DNA of 64,000 bases from Tetrapyrgos nigripes (lineage: Eukaryota; Basidiomycota; Agaricomycetes; Agaricales; Campanellaceae): contig JAACJM010000123.1 in NCBI GenBank assembly GCA_013368315.1, forward strand, positions 62,001 through 126,000, in the 5' to 3' direction. Numbering within the stretch: the first letter of the stretch is position 1; each line of letters starts with the position of its first letter. The position numbers and the translations under genes are program-made. The notes beneath the pieces were generated by a model that did not search any database, had not been told where the DNA came from, and saw nothing but the letters and a program-made list of their open reading frames with translations. Of the stretch, positions 57,201 through 64,000 are shown in pieces.

Positions 57201-57649
57201 ATATTTAAGGTTCCCTCAACCTCACATTCTGATAAGTTCACTTACCATAAAAAGGTTTTGCCAGAACCAGCTAAATCAAGAACATTTTAGGAACAAACAA
57301 ATCTCTAACAATACTTCTGAAAACTGACCTTTGCCTTGAAGCCACAAGAAAGGGCTCATGCCAGTCTTCCATTCTTGGAATAGCCTGTGCTCAAGCAACC
57401 AGGTGCCTGTGCCTTGCACTATCTTTTGTTCTGCACTGTAGAAATTCTCAAATGGATTTGGTGCATTAATCCACTTCAAATCTTTTGGACTGCCCACTAC
57501 ATTGCCTGTAATGTTTTATTGTTATTTTTGGATTGTGACTGGCAATATGAGACTGCAAGTTAGTATAACTCACCCTGATTTATTTGATTACCACCAATCA
57601 CAGTAATTGAGCTCTGAGTGATGGTAAATTGTGAGGCCTGATTAAACAT
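54279..57649 (-). CDS. NACHT protein with 15 ankyrin repeats (NLR-like)
   Basis: Exons 57649-57574, 57505-57329, 57270-57246, 57191-56637 and 56571-54279 (alternative acceptor at 56601, also in frame) give about 1041-1051 residues. Residues 1-85 are a short N-terminal part ending WLQGK. Walker A GKAGSGKT spans exons 2-3, Walker B is AVYIIIDALDEC, followed by the sensor VFVSSRP and a winged-helix-like region (FQWLLFAYRPLTIGEVQHIL). From about residue 545 fifteen 33-residue ankyrin units run to the end (GADVNAQGG..YGNALQAAS..GHLEVVRALLEK). Fungal NLRs of this build sense non-self partners or mediate incompatibility and cell death. No N-terminal effector domain is seen in this model. A decayed coding block lies just upstream (57799-58566) and might once have belonged. 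All motifs are intact and no stop occurs. Confidence 0.88.
54300..55796 (-). repeat. 99-bp tandem repeat encoding the ankyrin array
   Basis: Fourteen of the 15 units are nearly identical in DNA. Differences cluster in the codons for repeat positions 10-11, 20-21 and 23, with almost none elsewhere, even at silent sites. Confidence 0.9.
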
Positions 57650-57798
57650 CCTAAAAGTGTTTGGTCAGAAAGAAATGATTGCTCAAATAATAATAAAACC
57701 AGACCCAATCTCCATAGATGGTGGCTTGGAAAGACTTCATAGTGTAATTTTAGATGATAATGAGATTCAGTGAGGAGGCATCTTCACTCACTTATTTT

Positions 57799-58566
57799 CA
57801 GCAGAATTGTCTGTCATAGTTAGATGTACGCACGCACAAAGCGAGGAAAGTGTCCAAGTCATGTGCATGGATAATATGTGATTGCGCGAGACTGTATCTT
57901 TTGGATTGATGGCTTATGCCGAGCAATTGAGTTGAGCTATACTTAGCAAGATTGCTTCGAAGAAGTGTCCCGGACACGTGATCACTGACAGTTTCCACCA
58001 AGTTTCTACTTTGCGAGGTCCTGGTGGAATAGCAACTACAGCAACCATCTTGTCATTGATGTCTGACATTTGCAAACAGTATCTGCCCAAAGGTATATTC
58101 ATGTATTGTAATGCCATTGTAAAATCATAAAGCTGGATGGTCGTCAATGAGAGGGTAATCACCAGTGGCACAAGGCAGTCAACTCCTTCAAGTTTTAAGA
58201 CAAGTATCTTAGTGGCTAGCAAGATAATTGAGGATCCGCCATGGGAAGAACCACGCGATGCGATGAAGAAAGGGCGAAATCATCAGCACATCAGGACTGT
58301 CGTTGATAAAAAATCAAATAATGACTATCAACTCACCTCAAGGGTCTCCCTCCCCAAGGCTTTGATGAATATTGAATTGTCAGAATCCAAAAGATCACCA
58401 ATGATCAGAGAATTCAAGACGTGGCACGGACCACAGTCTCTGTTTTCACAATCCAGCAGTTCCATCTGTGTATTGACAGACTCCCGAGTTCTATTGGTGT
58501 CCTTATACCAGACATCCTCTTCTGTATCACCATGAATAAGCATGCGTAGGCAGCCGTAGTGCATGT
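57799..58566 (-). pseudogene. Coding-like block upstream of the NACHT gene, family not recognised
   Basis: An ATG at 58564 opens HYGCLRMLIHGDTEEDVWY and meets a GTGAGT donor after GRETLE (58336). A further stretch reads LVLKLEGVDCLVPLVITLSL and VAVVAIPPGPRKVETW (58190-58000). The hAT end at 58567 abuts the ATG, so the true 5' end is probably cut off. Confidence 0.4.
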
Positions 58567-58772
58567 TAGGGCTCGGTACCGTACCCGTATACGGGTAAAG
58601 CCGTACTTTTTACGGGTCGTATATTATACGGACATCCCATACCCGTACCGTATCACCCTCGGAAAAAGTCTTTGACTGTACGGGTACAGGCTGAATACGT
58701 ATGTATACGGGTTGTACGGTCAATGAAGACCAACGAAGTACTCAAAACGGACCATAATTAAGCTAATTATCA

Positions 58773-59780
58773 CTGAGAATCTCGATAATTGCAATCCAAG
58801 CCATACAAAATTGAGCTTTGACCACCATCAGAGCTGAAATAGTTTCTGCCTTAAGGCTAGCACGACGAAGAGAGATGATATCACGGCCGCCAGAGAAAAC
58901 ACGCTCTACAGCGACAGCCGAACCTGTAGAAGCAAGAAGAAAACATGAGATAGACCATCTTTAACAAAAAAAAAAGAAAGAAAGGAAAAACCAAGGGGTC
59001 TTCAGTTGGTCTACCTGAGACCAGACCTTGGGGGGAAGGGGGGGTCTGGAGAGACCTTATGACCAAAAGGTACACCATCACATGAAGGGTGTATAGACAT
59101 ACTTTATGAAGCCATTTGGATCTGAAAGTGCACAAAACATACTCAGGACCCATAAAAGCCATGTGTAATGAGCTTTCTGGCCCGTAACAATGAAATCTCA
59201 CCTTTAAATGCTATGTAATTCCCACGATCAGTGATGTCACCACTGGTGCCACATCACAAACATTGTCAGAAAATGATTTGCTACCTCAATATGATAGGTG
59301 TCACACAGAATATATCACTAATCCACAGCATCTGTAGGTTAGCAGAGGGCCTATGAGGTAGCCAGGAGGAAAAATTGATCTGATTTCATGATTTGTAAGC
59401 CATATTTATCTTATCACTTACCATTTTTGGGAAGGAGAGGGGGGGTCAAGCTGGACCTTATGACCAAAAAGGAACGTCCGGTCTGGTCATATCATTTTGG
59501 AGACCCCTTGGGAAAAACACAGCACCTGGGATACAAAGAATGTCACGAGCGAACCAATATAAGTTCTGGAATTGAGAGCATCGTGCATACCATCACTTAA
59601 GAGGATCTGTGGAGTCAAAATCAAGTGGAATTGCGGTCAGATGAAAGCACTCTTCGAGCTCATCAACTGGAGCAGCACAGCTGGATGAATGATAGCGCTT
59701 CAGAAAGTTGACTTTCTGAGGTAGTCCATCGGAAGAGGAATGCATTGGGAATGCATCATGATGGAGTGGCTTGTTGATCA
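58773..59780 (-). pseudogene. hAT transposase C-terminal (dimerisation) part
   Basis: The minus strand reads CAAPVDELEECFHL, a stop after DPLK, then WYARCSQFQNLYWFARDILC, IPG, an intron (59525-58924), and SAVAVERVFSGGRDIISLRR, ending EILSDN and TAG at 58773. This is the hATC dimerisation region. A Trp codon has become TGA. The intron is about 600 bp because a MITE sits in it. Confidence 0.8.
58991..59511. mobile_element. 521-bp MITE inside the hAT transposase intron
   Basis: Inverted ends CCAAGGGGTCT..AGACCCCTTGG, with possible flanking GAAAAA on both sides. Inner sequences GACCTTATGACCAAAA recur near both ends (about 59050 and 59455). It leaves the intron donor (59520-59525) and acceptor (58924-58926) intact. 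Confidence 0.65.
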
Positions 59781-59790
59781 TGCCTCGAGT

Positions 59791-60065
59791 ATGTTTTTTG
59801 ACAGTGTAGGATGTGAGGAGACTGGGCCATCTGAGATAGCCTGAGGAACGGCAGTGTCTACCATTGGGAAGAGAAGAGTAGTGAGACTCCCGTGCTCACT
59901 GTGCCGCTATTTAAGAAAAAATGTTGCTCTGAAGGTGCAAGCACCTACATCGAGGACCATGAGTTGCGACTCGCTCCATGTCTTGGCTTAGATTGTAAAG
60001 AGAGGATGTAACTGCGAATATACATGTCTTGATGTAATACCATTTTACGAGGCCTTTAGGCTGAG
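59791..60065. other. No gene recognised
   Basis: Contains AAGGTGCAAGCACCTACATC (about 59935), also found at 35997, and otherwise no clear feature. Confidence 0.35.
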
Positions 60066-60980
60066 TTAATTTATGTCGTAGCGACCTCCCAGATCTTTTC
60101 CACGGGTTCAAATTCCCACCCCTGTTCGTTGGCGCTCGTCAAGCGCTCATCTGGAATCGTCGAGACCCATGACGTCATTCACGGCATCCTCGGAGTAACG
60201 CGAGGCCCTTAGGGCCGGTATCCTTCCTGACAACCAAAATGTCTAGACTCGGTCTGGACTGGGTCCAAAGACCGTTTGACGTCGATACACCATCACTGTG
60301 TCAAGTACCTCTCTCGGTCTGCAACCGTCGCATCCATTCCTCAGACTCCTCCTGACTTATCATCAGTGCCCAGTAGAAGAGCCGGCGTACAGGTTTACTC
60401 AATACTATGTGTGTTCTCTTACCTAGGCTCTACATGGAAGATATAATGTATTATATGAAAGTGATTCTTGCTGCTGGGGCCTCATAACTTGCCATGCAAA
60501 GCAGTGGCCCCTTACCCCAGTTAATTTATGTCGTAGCGACCTCCCAGATCTTTTCCACGGGTTCAAATTCCCACCCCTGTTCGTTGGCGCTCGTCAAGCG
60601 CTCATCTGGAATTGTCGAGACCCATGACATCATTCATGGCATCCTCGGAGTAACGCGAGGCCCTTAGGGCCGGTCTCTATCCTTCCTGACAACCGAAATG
60701 TCTAGACTCGGTCTGGACTGGGTCCAAAGACCGTTTGACGTCAATACATCATCACTGCGTCAAGTACCTCTCTTGGTCTGCAACTGTCGCATCCGTTCCT
60801 CAGACTCCTCCTGACTTATCATCAGTGCCCAGTAGAAGAGCTGACGTACAGGTTTACTCAATACTATGTGTTTTCTCTTACATAGGCTCTACATGGAAGA
60901 TATAATGTATTATATGAAAGTGATTCTTGCTGCTGGGGCCTTGTAACTTGCCATGCGAAGCAGTGGCCCCTTACCCCAGT
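60066..60980 (+). repeat. Tandem dimer of a 455/460-bp SINE-like repeat
   Basis: Units 60066-60520 and 60521-60980 are about 97 percent identical and directly joined. Each starts TTAATTTATGTCGTAGCGAC and contains GGTTCAAATTCC (60105; 60560), a good polymerase III B box, with an A-box-like TAGCGACCTCCC upstream. Each ends in a GGGGCC..GGCCCC stem and CCTTACCCCAG. A truncated third copy lies at 8763-8825. No protein is encoded. Confidence 0.75.
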
Positions 60981-61800
60981 CTGGTATTGCAGGAAGATGC
61001 ATCAGATGCAGCTAGCCCCGAGACGCGCATGAAGCTTGCAAATCAAAGTCACGAGTACGCTTTAACCCCTATTTATTTTTCTCTTATTTCTTATCTTCTA
61101 CGTACCTTATACCATCTCAGCTCTTTTCTGTTTACTTCCTTCTTTCATTATCCCTTCTTCTCATTTATATTTCATTTATCCTATCCTCCATCAAACTCGT
61201 ACATGTATGACAGCTGGAACAAGTTTTATACCTATTTTCCGAGCACACCTTTTATACTTATCATCTCCTATGTGCCTGTCTCTTACACGTTTGAACCTCA
61301 ATATCTTTCGTTCACTTGCAATTTATCCACTCGGATCTCGAGCCTCATTTTGTATAAATACTAGTACTTACATTGAAAATACCAAGTTACCAAGTTCCTA
61401 AGTTGAATCCTACCCAAATCCCAACCTCCCAGCTCTTTCTCAGAAAGCCTCTACTTGCGATCGCCATCTCATCTCTTTCGTATCCGCTGTTTTGATTATC
61501 TTTGGTCTGTCTGCCCTAGAGTCGATAAATCAGCACCATTTTCAGCCACTAGATTCTTTTCTCAAACTTACTTCGGTTCAGGGAGTTTTCTTATTAGTTT
61601 ATTTCCTCTTGCAACACTTGAGGTGTACGGGATAAGATGTCAGTGAAGGAAAGACACATATAGCCAGTCAGCAATGCGTAAGTTAAGAGAACAGTACAGT
61701 TTCCCATCTGTGAAAAACTACTCAGAAACATCGTTAGCCGAGGCGAGCCTGGAAAGATAATGAAATGGGGTTAAAGAAAGAAAAGTCAGGAACAATGCGA
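60981..61800. other. Pyrimidine-rich, no gene recognised
   Basis: Open frames on plus (60927-61364) arise in a T/C-rich stretch and lack domain or splice support. Confidence 0.35.
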
Positions 61801-61805
61801 ATTTT

Positions 61806-62955
61806 CTAGATCATGCTACCATTACTCCTTGTTCCCCTCTTCATTGTTGTGCTCAGATTGGTGATCCTCCTACTCGTCTCCGCTTGGAGGCTTCCTACTC
61901 CAATTCCATCATGAGCCTCTTTGGCAGTTTTGTGTTTCTTCAATGTGGTGTGCTCTACCTTAATTGGTACCTGTGAATCGAATAAAGTAAAATGTACATG
62001 TGTCAGTAACAATACAGAATGAAAAAGGATACTCACATCCTCAAGCTTGACCTTAGCAGGGTCTGTTACTCCTGAATGCTCAACAGCAGCATGCTCATCC
62101 TTCATACTACCAAACTTAACCATGCTATCATCCTCATTATCAGTGTGAGAAGGTGTGGAAGCCATAGAAACATGACTAGAGACAGGAGATGTGCTACAGG
62201 AGTGAGTGAAGTTCTTGTTGAGACCAAAAGGGACAGCAGGTGCCTTAGAAGCATTAGCATTTTTCTTCTTCTTTTTGCCACCAGTCCTAGAAGGGTAAAC
62301 TGTGAGTATAGTTCATGTCTACAAAGAGGATGTACATTTGAGATGCTTCAGATGAGGCCTTTCACTTGTGCTTGCTTCCGGCAACAATGACATCCAGTGT
62401 TCCCACTGCAGCTTCAGTCACATGCCAAGTGTTGATGTTGTCTCTTGTCAACTTCGTTGTCATCTTCGTTGCCTGGCTGTCCTCAACCTCAAAGCCTACA
62501 TCAATATCCTGTGGAGGGGGAGCTTAGAAGTGGAAGACATTCATTTACATCAATCATACAAAGGACCAGGCTTTAGGGACTCACCATCAGGCATAGTAAC
62601 ATTGGACTTGCTACTGTCCGAGTCATATTCATAGATATCGTTGTCTTTCTTCTTCTGTTCTGTACTGGTAAGAAAGTTTTCTGCTGGTAATATGTGACAT
62701 GCTCACCTGAGACTTGGTTTTCACAATACTTTTGCTGCCAATAGACTCGTTATCAGAATTGTTACCCTTCACTGCCTGGCCAGCTGGCTTAGGCTTTTCA
62801 GCTTTGATTTGTTGTTTGCATTCCATGTCCTCTCACCACTGGGTATCCTCAACAGCTGCAGCCTTCTTCAAAGCTTCCTCCTTTGTACTCTTCACCTTTT
62901 CCTTTGCTGCTGCCTTTGCTGCATTGTTAGTGTCATGACGTCTATATTTGGTACT
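61806..62955 (-). pseudogene. Lys/Glu-rich multi-exon gene, family not recognised
   Basis: Recognisable minus-strand exons: AKAAAKEKVKSTKEEALKKA, a stop, then KQQIKAEKPKPAGQAVKGNN (62955-62705); DIYEYDSDSSKSNVTMPD (62645-62588, donor GTGAGT); DSQATKMTTKLTRDNINTWH, then VTEAAVGTLDVIVAGSKHK (62510-62370); KKKKNANASKAPAVPFGLNK leading through MASTPSHTDNEDD to a donor at 62036 and a last exon 61970-61806. It reads as a charged, probably nuclear protein. One in-frame stop and unclear joins suggest decay. Confidence 0.45.
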
Positions 62956-63044
62956 ATTTATTTCTTCTTATCTCCATATCCTCAGATCTTTACACCATAT
63001 GACTCTTGTTCCACATGCTACACACCGGACTTTTCATTTCTCTG

Positions 63045-63122
63045 ATACAGCTTTGATACAGCTTCTTGACAGCTTCCTTTACAGCTTTCTTGACAGCTTT
63101 CCTTACAGCCTCCTCTACAGCT
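63045..63122 (-). repeat. Short ACAGCTTxxTT repeat encoding K-A-V heptads
   Basis: ACAGCTT recurs at 12-15 bp spacing. The minus frame gives KAVEEAVRKAVKKAVKEAVK, an amphipathic helix-like pattern. It sits directly next to the MITE and upstream of the Lys-rich gene, so it may be its 5' exon. Confidence 0.45.
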
Positions 63123-63131
63123 TTACTCTTA

Positions 63132-63410
63132 CACTGGGTGCAGAGACTTGTAATTCCTTGGAAATACAGAGGAATTACATAAGACTTACACTGGTACACT
63201 CAATATGTAAGTCCACTTGACTTACTGAAGTATTACCAGAGACCAAGAAAAATAGAACAATTATATATGAATATTGTAAGGCATGAAGTCTCACAGTGGT
63301 CCTTGGTAATACTTCAGTAAGTCAAGTGGACTTACATATTGAGTGTACTAGTGTAAGTCTTGTGTAATTCCTCTGTATATCCAAGGAATTACAAGTGTTT
63401 GCACACAGTG
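63132..63410. mobile_element. 279-bp CACTG MITE with about 110-bp arms
   Basis: Starts CACTGGGTGCAG and ends GCACACAGTG, flanked on both sides by TTA (63129-63131; 63411-63413). The arms (63132-63243 and 63299-63410) are inverted copies with about 93 percent identity around a 55-bp loop. CACTG ends and a 3-bp duplication point to the CACTA superfamily. Confidence 0.9.
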
Positions 63411-64000
63411 TTACATATATAAACCCTGTCCTGACACCTGGTTCCCCATCTAGACCTCTTCGTCGTTGGGACCAGGTGTATATTCCCCTTTCATTACTTC
63501 TTTCACTGTTACTGATGGACACTGCTGTCTGTTAGGTATTTCATACATTCTTCATTGTTGGGACCAGTTCCAGTACTTACTGCTGTCTGTTAGTCGAGTC
63601 AAGCCCATAGCTCCTTGTTACCGCTATCTAAGCGCTCACCTCTTTGTGACATTAGGTCGAGATCCCTTACTGCACTGGCAGCCTCCATATAGGTCGTCGT
63701 TGCAGGTGCTACTGTAACCACATCTAGACGATACACTGCACCATCCTCAATCTCTGATTCATCTGTCTCTGCATCTCCTCCGCCATCTCTGACACCACTG
63801 CTCTGGGTAGATTGGCTACATGGTCTTGACTTATCAGATCAGAAGCACATCAGCTTTGATATCGACAGCTACCTTGAAGACAGAGAAGAACTCTACAACA
63901 ACTGCCAGCAACAACCTTGTCCCCATGTTCCAGAAGTGCCTTCATAAAGACCTATTGTTACCATTAGCAAATGTGGAGCTAGGACAGAAGGAGGCCCCTA
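63411..64000 (+). other. Possible retroelement 5' region (LTR tail and gag start)
   Basis: TATATAAACCC near 63415 is followed by pyrimidine-rich sequence in which CTTCxTxGTTGGGACCAG occurs twice (63460; 63550). From about 63760 a frame reads TPLLWVDWLHGLDLSDQKHI, then SFDIDSYLEDREELYNN, before a stop at 63935. The layout hints at an LTR followed by gag but is not proven; the window ends here. Confidence 0.3.

Larger units (their letters stand above)
58567..59790 (-). mobile_element. hAT element, 3' end with transposase remnant
   Basis: TAGGGCTCGGTACCG at 58567 fits a hAT end and is followed by dense TACGGGTA words to 58720. On the minus strand the transposase C-terminus lies next (see below). 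The other end of the element was not found. Confidence 0.65.

Noticed and set aside
1..64000. CRISPR arrays, prokaryotic operons, rRNA genes
   Set aside because: No spacer-repeat arrays or rRNA signatures; introns and families are fungal.

Overview
The window is nuclear DNA of a filamentous basidiomycete, most likely a mushroom-forming agaricomycete. The evidence is a class I hydrophobin with short phase-conserved introns (about 50-70 bp, GT..AG), a Plavaka-type transposase, a chromodomain Ty3/gypsy integrase, a NACHT-ankyrin NLR-like gene and abundant basidiomycete-style DNA transposons. No species is named. There are no prokaryotic operons, CRISPR arrays or rRNA genes. All gene models below were built by eye from splice sites and reading frames.

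Layout. 0-5.2 kb: a broken type B carboxylesterase and a divergent pair of paralogous secreted proteins. 5.2-10.2 kb: gene-poor decayed repeats. 10.2-17.6 kb: a Plavaka-like element with a ten-exon transposase (one stop) and a divergently transcribed six-exon RS-rich gene. 17.8-22.4 kb: dispersed repeats and decayed coding DNA. 22.4-22.9 kb: intact hydrophobin. 24-26 kb: 3' half of a dead chromovirus, cut by a CACTG-ended repeat element (26.0-27.2 kb) and followed by a palindromic 9-bp minisatellite (27.2-28.25 kb). 28.25-30.46 kb and 43.58-50.14 kb: two copies of one segment holding a dienelactone hydrolase (DLH) pseudogene and an unrecognised gene. 30.5-41.2 kb: AT-rich mobile DNA with a BRR2 helicase fragment. 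41.6-42.4 kb: an HMG-box gene. 52.4-54.0 kb: a Tc1-like element with 419-bp inverted repeats. 54.3-57.6 kb: a NACHT protein with 15 ankyrin repeats. 58.5-64 kb: hAT remnant, a tandem SINE-like repeat, an unrecognised K-rich gene and a 279-bp CACTG MITE.

The strongest candidate for something new is the 3.72-kb element at 45106-48824. It has inverted ends starting CTAGTC, a 7-bp target duplication, and an empty homologous site in the other copy of the segment. It carries two convergent genes: a long ORF that looks like DUF6589, and a RecQ-family helicase. A second insertion (a 600-bp hAT-type MITE) sits 150 bp away in the same copy, so the order duplication, then insertions, can be read directly.

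Likely working genes are few: the two secreted proteins, the RS-rich gene, hydrophobin, the NACHT-ankyrin gene, and perhaps the HMG-box gene and a small coiled-coil gene. Most other coding DNA carries stops that are mainly of the C-to-T / G-to-A kind.
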